DNA of 64,000 nt from Pseudorhizobium pelagicum (lineage in GTDB: Bacteria; Pseudomonadota; Alphaproteobacteria; Rhizobiales; Rhizobiaceae): NCBI GenBank assembly GCA_000722615.1, contig JOKI01000008.1, forward strand, positions 93,335 through 157,334, given 5' to 3'. The notes beneath the pieces were generated by a model. That model was given only the letters and a program-made list of their open reading frames with translations. It was not told the DNA's origin and searched no databases. Positions 17,331 to 26,163 of this stretch are shown in pieces. Position 1 is the first letter of the stretch, and the number at the start of each line of letters is the position of its first letter. Made by a program: the position numbers and the translations under genes.

Positions 17331-18701
17331 TCAGGCTGCAGCAGCCACGACCCGGTTGCGCCCACCGTTCTTTGCCTCATACAAGGCCTTGTCGGCCTGC
17401 TTCAGCAGCTGCTCCGGCGTTTCCGCACCCTTCTCGTTGCAGGCGATACCCAGCGACGCCGTGATGTGGAGAGTGACCCCTGAAGAGCGCAGCACGAACG
17501 GCTCGTTCTCGATCAGGCTGCGCAGCCGCTCGGCGATCATCTCGGCAACGCCCGCATCGGTATCCGGCATGACCACGACGAACTCTTCCCCGCCATAACG
17601 GCAGGCGAGATCGGCTCCCCGGACCGTGGACCGGATGCGGCTGGCGAATTCCTTCAGGACCTCGTCCCCAACATCATGTCCATAGGTGTCGTTGACCTGC
17701 TTGAACCGGTCGATATCGGTGATGCAGACGGAGAGCGAACGGCCCCGCGCCGCCGCACGGTTGAAGAGGGTCTTCAGGTGGCTATCCAGATAGCGGCGAT
17801 TGTTGAGGCCGGTCAGCCCATCGGTGACGGCGAGTTCGATCGTCTCGCGAACACTGGTGCGCAGCCGGTCGTTGTAGCGCTTCCGCTTGATCTGCGTCAG
17901 GCTGCGGGCCACCAGTTCGTTGGGATCGATCGGCCGGACGATGTAGTCGTTGACGCCGATGTCGAGCGCCCGCACGATGACGTCCTCGGCACCGGGCTCC
18001 GTCACGAGCAGCAACGGCAGAAAACGGGTGCGCTCCAGCGACCGCAGGTGCGAGCAGAGACGAAGCGGATCGTATTCGTCCAGGTTGGCGTTGACGATCA
18101 CCAGGTCGAAGGGGTTTTCGGCAGCCTCGAACAGCGCCGCCTGGGGATCGGACATGGCCACGACCTGGGCGACAGGCTTCAGCGCCTTGATGATGCGCTC
18201 CTGGGAGCTTGCGCGGCTATCCACCAGCAGCACCTGCCCCGGCTCCTCGCGGCCGTCAGTGCCCTTCAGCATGTCCTCTATGCCGACGTTCTGCGCCGTC
18301 TCCGCGCGGATGCGCAGTTCGTCGCTCAACGTCTTCAGCCGCACCAGGCTCTTGACCCGCGAAATGAGCTGCAGGTCGTTGACGGGCTTGGTCAGGAAAT
18401 CGTCCGCGCCTGCCTTGAGGCCCCTCACCCGGTCGGCAGACTGGTCCAAAGCCGTGACCATGACCACGGGAATATGCGAGGTACGGGGATCGGCCTTCAG
18501 CTGTTCGCAAACGTCGAAGCCACTGATGCCGGGCATCATGATGTCGAGGAGCACGAGATCCACAGGGGTCTTGCGGCAGATGTCGAGCGCCTTGTAGCCG
18601 TCATCGGCGGTCAGCACGTCGAAATATTCCGCCAGCAGCCGCGCCTCGAGAAGCTTCACGTTCGCCGGGATGTCATCGACCACCAGAATGCGCGCCGTCA
18701 T
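17331..18701 (-). CDS. pleD: Response regulator diguanylate cyclase PleD
   Basis: Two-receiver diguanylate cyclase that makes cyclic di-GMP and in Caulobacter drives the swarmer-to-stalked transition. 456 residues. REC1 (1-120) has the acidic pocket D9/D10, phosphoacceptor D53 and K105; REC2 (about 155-275) is a degenerate adaptor receiver; the GGDEF domain (about 285-453) has the active signature GGEEF at 370-374 and the product-inhibition motif RGAD at 361-364. These positions match Caulobacter PleD closely. It lies 16 bases after divK, and phosphorylation by DivJ/PleC-type kinases is expected from the family. It should be an active, feedback-inhibited cyclase. Confidence 0.96.
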   Translation of the reverse strand: MTARILVVDDIPANVKLLEARLLAEYFDVLTADDGYKALDICRKTPVDLVLLDIMMPGISGFDVCEQLKADPRTSHIPVVMVTALDQSADRVRGLKAGADDFLTKPVNDLQLISRVKSLVRLKTLSDELRIRAETAQNVGIEDMLKGTDGREEPGQVLLVDSRASSQERIIKALKPVAQVVAMSDPQAALFEAAENPFDLVIVNANLDEYDPLRLCSHLRSLERTRFLPLLLVTEPGAEDVIVRALDIGVNDYIVRPIDPNELVARSLTQIKRKRYNDRLRTSVRETIELAVTDGLTGLNNRRYLDSHLKTLFNRAAARGRSLSVCITDIDRFKQVNDTYGHDVGDEVLKEFASRIRSTVRGADLACRYGGEEFVVVMPDTDAGVAEMIAERLRSLIENEPFVLRSSGVTLHITASLGIACNEKGAETPEQLLKQADKALYEAKNGGRNRVVAAAA

Positions 18702-18717
18702 GGTCAGTACTCCCGTT

Positions 18718-19089
18718 TCACGCGTCGCCGAGGTAGGTCTTGATGGTCTCTATGAATTTCGGCACCGAGATCGGCTTCGACACATAGGCTTCGCATCCGC
18801 CCTGGCGGATCCGCTCCTCGTCGCCTTTCATGGCGAAGGCCGTCACGGCGATGACCGGGATGATGTGCAGCTCGTCGTCTTCCTTCAGCCACTTGGTGAC
18901 TTCGAGGCCAGAGACTTCGGGAAGCTGGATGTCCATGAGGATCAGGTCCGGGCGGTGCTTGCGGGCGAGATCCATCGCCTCCATGCCGTTGCGGGTCTGG
19001 ATGGTTTCATATCCGCAAGCTTCGATCAGATCGCGGAAGAGCTTCATGTTGAGCTCGTTGTCTTCGACAATCATGACCCGCTTGGGCAT
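18718..19089 (-). CDS. divK: Single-domain response regulator DivK
   Basis: Receiver-only protein of 123 residues that in alphaproteobacteria controls the DivL-CckA-CtrA phosphorelay and so cell-cycle polarity. Seen: [18 protein letters not shown] with acidic pocket E9/D10, phosphoacceptor D53 in [13 protein letters not shown], the VTAFAMKGD switch region and K105 in YVSKPIS. There is no output domain, as expected. It is first in a two-gene unit with pleD, the standard arrangement. The upstream gap of 122 bases separates it from the divergent DUF3572 gene and holds a promoter-like element. Confidence 0.96.
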   Translation of the reverse strand: MPKRVMIVEDNELNMKLFRDLIEACGYETIQTRNGMEAMDLARKHRPDLILMDIQLPEVSGLEVTKWLKEDDELHIIPVIAVTAFAMKGDEERIRQGGCEAYVSKPISVPKFIETIKTYLGDA

Positions 19090-19130
19090 GCATCCGTCCT
19101 CAAATCCTGCTTCGACCGCTTTCCAACACT

Positions 19131-19159
19131 ATATATTGTTGCACCGGAGCCGATTTCAC
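19131..19159 (-). promoter_or_regulatory. Possible divK promoter
   Basis: On the minus strand GTGAAA (19159-19154) and ATATAT (19136-19131) are 17 bases apart, about 40 bases before the divK start. The match to the housekeeping pattern is moderate. I see no TTAA-N7-TTAA CtrA site in the gap. Confidence 0.35.
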
Positions 19160-19211
19160 TTTGTATGTGGAATCGACCCTATGAGCATTTGGTTGAAAAA
19201 GAGGTAACCAC

Positions 19212-19529
19212 TTGGCCGCAATGCCGCGCGATCCCAAAAACGTATCCCATGGAGCCGAGAGCGCCGAGCAGACGGCGGTCGCCATCCTCGCATGGCTGGC
19301 ATCCGAACCGGAGATGCTGAGCCGTTTCCTGGCTCTGACGGGCCTTGAAGCCAGCCAGCTGCGGGGCGCCGTCGCCGATCCCGGGTTTCTCGGCGGCATG
19401 ATCGACTTCCTGATGGGGCACGAGCCGACATTGCTGGCCTTCTGCGAAGCGACGGAGACGCGACCGGAGGCAGTGGAGGCCGCCTGGCGCTACTATTCTG
19501 GTCCAGGCCTCGACTCCGGCGAGTACTGA
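19212..19529 (+). CDS. DUF3572 family protein
   Basis: Small helical, acidic protein of 105 residues matching the DUF3572 family, which in Rhizobiales lies between divK and dinB. Visible core: AEQTAVAILAWLASEPEMLS, FLALTGLEASQLRGAVADPG and FLGGMIDFLMGHEPTLLAFC. Function is unknown. Two starts are possible: TTG at 19212, with GAGGT six bases upstream (ideal spacing), and ATG at 19221, whose spacing to the same site is long. I prefer TTG on ribosome-site grounds. It is divergent from divK and 79 bases before dinB. Confidence 0.75.
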   Translation: MAAMPRDPKNVSHGAESAEQTAVAILAWLASEPEMLSRFLALTGLEASQLRGAVADPGFLGGMIDFLMGHEPTLLAFCEATETRPEAVEAAWRYYSGPGLDSGEY

Positions 19530-19552
19530 CTGTCGATACGCCCTATCAGGCT

Positions 19553-19603
19553 CTTGAGACTCGCACGCGCGAGGCGTAGGGTCAAGATGTTCAACTTCTG
19601 TTC
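19553..19603 (+). promoter_or_regulatory. dinB promoter with perfect LexA (SOS) box
   Basis: GTTC at 19589-19592 and GTTC at 19600-19603, separated by seven bases, is the alphaproteobacterial LexA box GTTC-N7-GTTC without mismatch. CTTGAG (19553-19558) and TAGGGT (19577-19582), 18 bases apart, form a plausible promoter whose start point near 19590 would lie inside the box. LexA would therefore block initiation. The box ends five bases before the dinB ATG and no Shine-Dalgarno sequence is visible, so the leader is very short. Confidence 0.75.
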
Positions 19604-19608
19604 TCATC

Positions 19609-20901
19609 ATGACACCTGCGCCCGCCACCAAACCCGGCTTCTGTCGCGACTGCCTTGCGGAGCAGAAGGCGGAGGTGCGCCGGTGCCGCAGCTGCGGTAG
19701 CCCCCGCCTCCTCTATCATTCCGAGCTCTACGACCTGCCCATCGCGCACATCGACTGTGACGCCTTCTATGCGGCCGTCGAGAAGCGCGACAATCCCGAG
19801 CTTGCAGACAAGCCGGTGATCATCGGCGGCGGCAAGCGCGGCGTCGTGTCGACCGCCTGCTATGTGGCCCGCATCCACGGCGTGCGCTCGGCCATGCCGA
19901 TGTTCAAGGCGCTCGAGGCCTGTCCCGACGCCATCGTGATCCGGCCGAACATGGAGAAATACGCCAAGGTCGGACGGGAAATTCGCCAGATGATGCTGGA
20001 GCTGACGCCGCTCGTGCAGCCCCTGTCGATCGACGAAGCCTTCCTGGATCTTGCCGGCACGGAACGCCTGCATCACGATCCGCCGTCCCGCACCCTGGTC
20101 AAATTCGCCAAGCGCGTGGAAGCGGAGGTCGGGATCAGCATTTCGATCGGCCTTTCCTACTGCAAGTTCCTGGCCAAGGTGGGCTCGGACCTGCAGAAGC
20201 CGCGCGGCTTTTCCATCGTCGGGCGGCAGGAGGCCCTGGCGTTTCTGGCGCCGCGGCCGGTGACCACGATCTGGGGCGTCGGCAAGGCGTTCGAGGCGGT
20301 GCTGGCCGCCGATGGCATCCGCACGATCGGCCAGCTGCAGTCCATGGAGGAAGGCGACCTGATGCGCCGCTACGGCTCGATGGGTCAACGGCTCTACCGG
20401 CTTGCGCGCGGCATCGACGAACGCGACGTTCACCCCAACGACGCCGCAAAGAGCGTTTCCGCGGAGACCACCTTCTTTGACGACATCTCCCGCCACGATG
20501 ATCTGGTGCCGATCCTGCGCCGGCTTTCGGAAAAGGTCTCGGCGCGGCTGAAGAAGCATGCGATCGCGGGTCAGACCGTGGTGCTGAAGCTGAAGACGGC
20601 CGACTTCAAGAGCCGGACGCGCAACCGCCGGCTGGAGGATCCGACGCAGCTTGCCGACCGGATCTTCCGCACCGGCCTGTCGCTTCTGGAGCGGGAAACG
20701 GACGGGACGCGCTTCCGCCTGCTCGGCATCGGCGTCAGCGATCTCTGTGATCCGGCAACCGCCGATCCGCCCGATCTGGTGGACCAGGGTGCCGTTCGGC
20801 GGGCCGCGGCGGAAGCGGCCATGGACAGGCTGCGCGACAAGTTCGGGAAGGCTGCGGTGGAGACGGGCTACACGTTCGGCGATCGTCGTCGCGATCAATG
20901 A
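19609..20901 (+). CDS. dinB: DNA polymerase IV with N-terminal zinc-finger-like extension
   Basis: Y-family translesion polymerase of 430 residues, induced by DNA damage. The N-terminal 40 residues add two cysteine pairs (CRDC, CRSCG) resembling a zinc ribbon, a known feature of rhizobial DinB copies. The catalytic core follows with [34 protein letters not shown] and the metal-binding [11 protein letters not shown], then the thumb ([13 protein letters not shown]) and the little-finger domain ([25 protein letters not shown]). All catalytic acids (IDCD and SIDE) are present. The ATG at 19609 follows a perfect LexA box at close range. Confidence 0.95.
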   Translation: MTPAPATKPGFCRDCLAEQKAEVRRCRSCGSPRLLYHSELYDLPIAHIDCDAFYAAVEKRDNPELADKPVIIGGGKRGVVSTACYVARIHGVRSAMPMFKALEACPDAIVIRPNMEKYAKVGREIRQMMLELTPLVQPLSIDEAFLDLAGTERLHHDPPSRTLVKFAKRVEAEVGISISIGLSYCKFLAKVGSDLQKPRGFSIVGRQEALAFLAPRPVTTIWGVGKAFEAVLAADGIRTIGQLQSMEEGDLMRRYGSMGQRLYRLARGIDERDVHPNDAAKSVSAETTFFDDISRHDDLVPILRRLSEKVSARLKKHAIAGQTVVLKLKTADFKSRTRNRRLEDPTQLADRIFRTGLSLLERETDGTRFRLLGIGVSDLCDPATADPPDLVDQGAVRRAAAEAAMDRLRDKFGKAAVETGYTFGDRRRDQ

Positions 20902-21020
20902 CCCGATCAATGAAATGTGATGGGACGGCGAACCGCTGTGACTTCATCCCTTCCGCCGGAAAAGCTTCGTTAAGTCAGTCGCGCTAATTTGACTCAATTG
21001 TATTGCGTGTGAGGTCATTG

Positions 21021-22340
21021 ATGTTGCGTCGTATCGTGTTCGGTCTCGGGCTCCTGTCCGCGACCATGCTGTCCTGTTCCGTCCTCGCGAGCGAAGATCG
21101 CGCCCTCCAGATCATCATCTCCAAAAATGCGCAGTCAATGACCGTCTACGACGGCGACAAGCTGATCGCGACATCGCGCGTCTCGACCGGCAAGGCCGGC
21201 CACACGACGCCGAGCGGCATCTTCTCGATCCTGGAGAAGCGAAAGTACCACGAATCCAACATCTACTCGAACGCCCCCATGCCATTCATGCAGCGGCTGA
21301 CGTGGTCGGGAATCGCCCTGCACGAGGGGGTGGTCCCGGATTATCCGGCGTCGCATGGCTGCGTTCGCATCCCGACCGGGTTTGCCAAGACGCTGTTCGG
21401 CATGACCGACCGTGGTCTGCATGTGATCATCGCCGATGCGCCGGTCGAGCCGGTGAAGATCGAGCACGTCAACCTCTTTGCGCCGTTGAAGCCACTGCCG
21501 TCCGAACCGCTGATGTCGGACATCGACCTGCGGCCGACGGTCAAGCGCAAGACGACCGGTCCCTACGAGGTCGCCATGGCGGAGCAGGCGCCGGACATGA
21601 CCACCACCGGTTCCATTTCCGGCGCCGATCGGTCGCCGCTCCGGATCCTCGTCAAGCGACGCGAGACCAGGGAGACAGTTCTCGACGCCCAGGTCCTGCT
21701 GACGGAGCTCGGCTTCTACGCCGGCACGCCGGACGGGATCGTGGGATCCATGACGCGCTCGGCGATTGCCGGCTTCAAGCGCTGGAAGAATCTTCCTGCC
21801 GATGACACTGTTTTATCGAAGGAATTCCTGTCAGCACTTTATCGCGCGTCAGGCAAGGACGAGCCGCCGGCCGGCCATCTGCTGGTTCGGCGAAACTTCA
21901 ACCCGCTGTTCGAGGCACCGGTCGGCCTGAAGAATTCCGAAATCCCGCTCGGCACGCATCTCTTCACGGCAAGCGGCGTCGATCCCGACCGGGAGAAGGC
22001 AGACTGGCACGCGGTGACCCTGCCGACCCATCTTTCTTCAGCCGAGATGCAGCGCCTGGGGATCGAGGAAGATGCCACCCCCTCCACGGCAGACGCTGCG
22101 CTCGATCGTCTGGAGATCCCGGCAGAGCTTCGCGAACGGATCGCAACGCTGATGAGCGACGGCACATCGCTCACCATCACGGACAAGGGCCTCGGCCCGG
22201 AAACCGGCAAGGGGACGGATTTCATCACCCTCACCCGCCCGCAGCAGTCAGTGGCAAAAGCAGAGACGGTATCGAGCACGCCACGCAAGCCGGTCCGTTC
22301 GCGGGCCCGCTCCTATCAAAACGGCGTCGGCCTCTACTAG
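21021..22340 (+). CDS. Secreted L,D-transpeptidase with peptidoglycan-binding domain
   Basis: Periplasmic YkuD-type L,D-transpeptidase, which forms 3-3 peptide cross-links or attaches proteins to peptidoglycan. 439 residues from the ATG at 21021, chosen because GAGG is seven bases upstream and a signal peptide follows (MLRRIVFGLGLLSATM to about residue 24). The catalytic domain (about 28-140) contains GKAGHTTPSGIFSI, IALHEGVVPDYPA and the catalytic SHGCVR, with Cys114, His112 and Arg116. A peptidoglycan-binding-type repeat lies near 225-275 (VLLTELGFYAGTPDGIVG). The C-terminal part is unassigned. It converges on dnaE, leaving ten bases. Confidence 0.88.
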   Translation: MLRRIVFGLGLLSATMLSCSVLASEDRALQIIISKNAQSMTVYDGDKLIATSRVSTGKAGHTTPSGIFSILEKRKYHESNIYSNAPMPFMQRLTWSGIALHEGVVPDYPASHGCVRIPTGFAKTLFGMTDRGLHVIIADAPVEPVKIEHVNLFAPLKPLPSEPLMSDIDLRPTVKRKTTGPYEVAMAEQAPDMTTTGSISGADRSPLRILVKRRETRETVLDAQVLLTELGFYAGTPDGIVGSMTRSAIAGFKRWKNLPADDTVLSKEFLSALYRASGKDEPPAGHLLVRRNFNPLFEAPVGLKNSEIPLGTHLFTASGVDPDREKADWHAVTLPTHLSSAEMQRLGIEEDATPSTADAALDRLEIPAELRERIATLMSDGTSLTITDKGLGPETGKGTDFITLTRPQQSVAKAETVSSTPRKPVRSRARSYQNGVGLY

Positions 22341-22347
22341 GCCGACG
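22325..22347. terminator. Hairpin between the convergent transpeptidase and dnaE genes
   Basis: CGTCGGCC (22325-22332) pairs perfectly with GGCCGACG (22340-22347), loop TCTACTA. The hairpin includes the transpeptidase stop codon and fills the ten-base gap to the dnaE stop. There is no T run, so termination activity is uncertain. Confidence 0.35.
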
Positions 22348-22350
22348 TTC

Positions 22351-25300
22351 CTAGACGAGTTCGACGTCGAGAACCCCGGGCGCCGTCCGCAGAGCGGCAG
22401 CGATCTCGGGGGAGAGGCGGTACTTCTCGGTCAGCTCGACCTCGATCTCGCGGCGTCCATCTTCCTTGATCACCACGAAGGACACCAGCCCGTCGCCCCT
22501 CGCGTTGAGGTGGCGGGCAACCGTCCGCATCGGCCCTGAATCCCGGACGAAGACCCGCAGGGCCTTCTGCATCTGCACGGACTTTTCCTCCAGAGAGGCG
22601 GCCGTCTGGATCCGGAGACCGATGCCTTCCGGGCGCTCCTCCGCCTGCACCGTGATCACCAGCGACTTGCCCGGCTCCAGCAGGTCGCGGTACTGCGCCA
22701 GAGCTTCGGAAAACAAGACCGCCTCGAACTGGGCCGTGGCATCGGAAAAGGTGACGATGCCCATCTTGTTGCCGGTGCGGGTCTTGCGCTCCTGCCGGCC
22801 CGTCACGGTGCCTGCGAGGCGACCGGCGGTGGCGCCCTGCTTCACGGCAACCGAGAACTCGGCGAAGTTCTGGACGCGCATCTTGGCCAGCACATCCTTG
22901 TAGGCGTCGAGTGGATGCGCCGAGAGATAGAAGCCCAGCACCTGGTATTCGCGCATCAGCATTTCGGAGGGCATCCAGGGCGTGAACGGCGGGAAGACCA
23001 GCATCTCGGGGCCTGTTGCCGAGGATGAGCCGAACATGTCGTGCTGGCCGCTCACCTTGTTCTCCTGAGCCCGCTGCGCATAGCCGATGACGCGGTCGAG
23101 GCCTGCCACCAGCTCGGCGCGGTCGCGCCCGAAGCAGTCGAAGGCACCCGCCGAGATCAGGCTTTCCATGACGCGACGGTTGATCTGCTTCGGGTCGATC
23201 CGCAGGCAGAAGTCCTCGATGCTGGCAAACGGCGTCTCGCCGCGCACCTCGACGATGTGATCGACGGCCGATTCACCGACCCCCTTGATGGCCGCCAGCG
23301 CGTAGTAGATCCGGTTGTCGTCCGTCTCGAAGCGGCGGAAGGAGGTCTGTACCGAAGGGGGAACGACCTTGATGCCGAGACGCCCGGCGTCCTGTCGGAA
23401 ATCGTTCAGCTTGTCGCTGTTGGCCATGTCGAAGGTCATCGACGCGGCCAGGAATTCGGCCGGGTAGTGCGCCTTCATGTAGGCCGTCTGATAGGAGACG
23501 ATGGCGTAGGCGGCGGCGTGCGACTTGTTGAAGCCGTAGTTGGCGAACTTCGCCAGGAGCTCGAAGATGTTCTTGGCCTGCGGCTTGGAGACGCCATTCT
23601 TGATGGCGCCATCGATGAAGCGCTCGCTCTGCTGGTCCATCTCCGCCTTGATCTTCTTGCCCATGGCGCGGCGCAGAAGATCGGCTTCGCCGAGCGAATA
23701 GCCGGACAGGACCTGGGCGATCTGCATCACCTGTTCCTGGTAGACGATGACGCCCTGCGTCTCCTTCAACAGGTAATCGATGGTCGGGTGGACCGATTCG
23801 ATCTCCTCCTCGCCGTGTTTGCGGGCGTTGTAGGTCGGGATGTTCTCCATCGGGCCCGGGCGGTAGAGGGCAACGAGCGCGATGATGTCCTCGATGCAGT
23901 CGGGCCGCATGCCGATCAGCGCCTTGCGCATGCCCGCCGATTCCACCTGGAAGACGCCGACCGTCTCGCCGCGCGAGAGCATCTCGTAGGTCTTCTGGTC
24001 GTCGAGCGGGATGCGAGCCAGATCGATATGGATATCGCGCTTGGCGACGTAGTCGACGGCCGTCTTCAGGACCGTCAGCGTCTTCAGTCCGAGAAAGTCG
24101 AACTTCACCAGCCCGGCCTGCTCCACCCACTTCATGTTGAACTGGGTGACCGGCATGTCCGAGCGTGGGTCGCGATACATCGGCACGAGCTTCGACAGCG
24201 GCCGGTCGCCGATGACGATACCGGCGGCGTGGGTCGAGGCGTGGCGGTAGAGGCCCTCGATCTTCTGGGCGATATCGAGCAGGCGGGCAACGACCGGTTC
24301 CTTGTCGGCCTCTTCCTGCAGGCGCGGCTCCTCCTCGATCGCCTTCGACAGAGGCGTCGGGTTGGCCGGGTTGTTGGGCACCAGCTTGCAGATCTTGTCG
24401 ACCTGGCCGTAGGGCATTTCCAGCACACGGCCGACGTCGCGCAGCGCCGCGCGCGCCTGCAGCGACCCGAAGGTGATGATCTGCGCCACCTGCTCGCGGC
24501 CGTATTTCTGCTGCACGTAGCGGATCACCTCTTCACGGCGATCCTGGCAGAAGTCGATGTCGAAATCGGGCATCGAGACGCGGTCTGGATTGAGGAAGCG
24601 CTCGAACAGCAGCGAGAAGCGCAGCGGGTCGACGTCGGTGATCGTCAGCGCATAGGCAACCAGCGAGCCGGCACCCGAACCGCGGCCCGGGCCGACGGGG
24701 ATGCCCTGGTTCTTCGCCCACTTGATGAAGTCGGCAACGATCAGGAAGTAGCCGGGGAACTTCATCCGCTCGATGACGCTGAGCTCGAAATCGAGGCGCT
24801 CGCGATAGTCCTTTTCGGTGAACCCGGGCGTCATGCCAAGCAAGGCGATCCGGTTCTCCAGGCCCTCGATCGACTGGCGCCGCAGCTCGGCGCCCTCCGC
24901 CCGGTCGGCTTCATCCGGGTCGTCGCTCGCGCCCGTGAAGCGCGGCAGGATCGGCTTTCTGGTCTCAAGGATGAAGGAACAGCGTCGGGCGATCTCGACC
25001 GTGCTTTCCAAAGCCTCCGGAAGGTCGGCAAACAGCGCCGCCATCTCGGCACGGCTCTTGAGGTAGTGATCCGGCGTCAGCCGGAAGCGGCTGTCGTCGG
25101 AGACCATCGCATTGTGGGCAACGGCCATCAGGGCATCGTGGGCGTCGAAGTCGTCGCGGGCGGGGAAGAAGGCTTCGTTGGTAGCTACCAGCGGCAGGTC
25201 GTGGTCATAGGCGAGGCTGACCATTTTGTGTTCGTGGCGGCGGTCATAGGCGCCGTGCCGCTGCAGTTCGACATAGAGCCGGTCGGCAAACAATGCCTTC

Positions 25301-25842
25301 AGGCGAAGCAGTCTCGCCTCAGCCTGGGATGCGTTGCCGTCCTTGACGGAAAGATCGACCGGGCCGCCGCGCGCGCCGGTCAGTGCGATTAGGCCCTCCG
25401 TACCAGCCTCTTCCAGCCAGGACGCCCGCAGATGCACAGCCTGGTGGCTTTCGCCCCCGAGATAGGCGCGGCTGATGAGATCGACGAGCCGCTCATAGCC
25501 ATCGGCGGTGGAGGCAAGCAGAACGATCGCCGGGAGCTTGGCGAGCTGATGGTGATTGCGGCGCTCCTCGGTCTGGTCCTCCATGTCGATGGAGACCTGG
25601 CAGCCGATGATGGGCTGCAAGCCCTCGCCGATCGCCTTCTGGGCAAACTCCAGCGCCACGAAGAGATTGTTGGTGTCGGCGATGGCGATCGCCGGCTGGT
25701 TGTCGGCGACGGCCTTGGAGAGGATCTTCTTGAGCGGCAAGGCGCCTTCGAGCAGCGAGTAGGCCGAATGAACCCGCAGGTGGACGAATTGCGGCGTGTC
25801 TGCTGCGCCGCCCGCCACCATGTTTTCCGCCCGTTCTGCCAT
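22351..25842 (-). CDS. dnaE: DNA polymerase III alpha subunit
   Basis: Replicative polymerase catalytic subunit, 1163 residues, the normal DnaE1 size. An N-terminal PHP domain (FVHLRVHSAYSLLEGALPL) is followed by the C-family polymerase core with GPGRGSGAGSLVAYAL, the catalytic PDFDIDFCQDRREEV near residues 422-436, GYNKSHAAAYA-like GFNKSHAAAYAIVSYQTAYM, a helix-hairpin-helix region, an OB-fold (AGRLAGTVTGRQERKTRTGN) and a C-terminal tau-binding segment. It is DnaE1 rather than the mutagenic DnaE2, given the length and the absence of imuAB neighbours. A hairpin covering the ribosome site precedes the start. A second ATG seven codons downstream is possible. Confidence 0.96.
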   Translation of the reverse strand: MAERAENMVAGGAADTPQFVHLRVHSAYSLLEGALPLKKILSKAVADNQPAIAIADTNNLFVALEFAQKAIGEGLQPIIGCQVSIDMEDQTEERRNHHQLAKLPAIVLLASTADGYERLVDLISRAYLGGESHQAVHLRASWLEEAGTEGLIALTGARGGPVDLSVKDGNASQAEARLLRLKALFADRLYVELQRHGAYDRRHEHKMVSLAYDHDLPLVATNEAFFPARDDFDAHDALMAVAHNAMVSDDSRFRLTPDHYLKSRAEMAALFADLPEALESTVEIARRCSFILETRKPILPRFTGASDDPDEADRAEGAELRRQSIEGLENRIALLGMTPGFTEKDYRERLDFELSVIERMKFPGYFLIVADFIKWAKNQGIPVGPGRGSGAGSLVAYALTITDVDPLRFSLLFERFLNPDRVSMPDFDIDFCQDRREEVIRYVQQKYGREQVAQIITFGSLQARAALRDVGRVLEMPYGQVDKICKLVPNNPANPTPLSKAIEEEPRLQEEADKEPVVARLLDIAQKIEGLYRHASTHAAGIVIGDRPLSKLVPMYRDPRSDMPVTQFNMKWVEQAGLVKFDFLGLKTLTVLKTAVDYVAKRDIHIDLARIPLDDQKTYEMLSRGETVGVFQVESAGMRKALIGMRPDCIEDIIALVALYRPGPMENIPTYNARKHGEEEIESVHPTIDYLLKETQGVIVYQEQVMQIAQVLSGYSLGEADLLRRAMGKKIKAEMDQQSERFIDGAIKNGVSKPQAKNIFELLAKFANYGFNKSHAAAYAIVSYQTAYMKAHYPAEFLAASMTFDMANSDKLNDFRQDAGRLGIKVVPPSVQTSFRRFETDDNRIYYALAAIKGVGESAVDHIVEVRGETPFASIEDFCLRIDPKQINRRVMESLISAGAFDCFGRDRAELVAGLDRVIGYAQRAQENKVSGQHDMFGSSSATGPEMLVFPPFTPWMPSEMLMREYQVLGFYLSAHPLDAYKDVLAKMRVQNFAEFSVAVKQGATAGRLAGTVTGRQERKTRTGNKMGIVTFSDATAQFEAVLFSEALAQYRDLLEPGKSLVITVQAEERPEGIGLRIQTAASLEEKSVQMQKALRVFVRDSGPMRTVARHLNARGDGLVSFVVIKEDGRREIEVELTEKYRLSPEIAAALRTAPGVLDVELV

Positions 25843-25872
25843 TGTCTTACATCACCTCATGAATCAGGTGAT
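25843..25872 (-). promoter_or_regulatory. Hairpin covering the dnaE ribosome binding site
   Basis: On the minus strand ATCACCT (25872-25866) pairs perfectly with AGGTGAT (25857-25851), loop of eight. The right arm contains AGGTGA, the only Shine-Dalgarno-like sequence before the dnaE ATG at 25842, so the stem would hide it. Confidence 0.5.
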
Positions 25873-25941
25873 TTTCCGGCTTCCGGCCGGTGAAGTCCAG
25901 TTCAGACTGCGGTCGTCAACGCCTTTCGGGCGTTGGCGCAA

Positions 25942-26028
25942 TCACATCGCCATCATCAGCATGGAAAGGCTGGCGACGAAGGTCGCAATGGAAGCAAATG
26001 CAGCAATGTCACGAATGAGGTCAGTCAT
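25942..26028 (-). CDS. 28-residue predicted membrane mini-protein
   Basis: A complete short frame of 28 residues: MTDLIRDIAAF, then ASIATFVASLSM and LMMAM. After about eight polar residues the remainder is one hydrophobic helix, so a single-pass inner-membrane peptide is likely. GGAG stands six bases before the ATG at 26028, which decides this start over an ATG two codons upstream. It lies alone in the 320-base gap between lolD and dnaE, with its own promoter-like sequence and LexA-like half-sites. SOS-controlled membrane peptides of this size are known elsewhere (SidA in Caulobacter, TisB in Escherichia coli); the analogy rests on size and context only. No homology was checked. Confidence 0.5.
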   Translation of the reverse strand: MTDLIRDIAAFASIATFVASLSMLMMAM

Positions 26029-26041
26029 CGTCATCTCCGTT

Positions 26042-26086
26042 GTTCCTGTATGTTGTCATTTTGTTCTCTTTTCATTCCTGCGTCAA
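26042..26086 (-). promoter_or_regulatory. Predicted promoter with LexA-like half-site array
   Basis: On the minus strand TTGACG (26086-26081) is a good -35 box; 17 bases on lies CAAAAT (26063-26058), a weak -10. On the plus strand four half-sites follow each other at 10, 11 and 11 bases: GTTC (26042), GTTG (26052), GTTC (26063) and ATTC (26074). The middle pair GTTG-N7-GTTC differs from the LexA box GTTC-N7-GTTC by one base. The array covers the spacer, -10 and start region, as expected for a repressor site. Confidence 0.5.
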
Positions 26087-26163
26087 CCCTGACGAGGAGA
26101 AAACAGAACAGGACCGCCGTCGCCGGCAGTCACGGTGAACATCAGGTTAAGGAACTGCGATTG

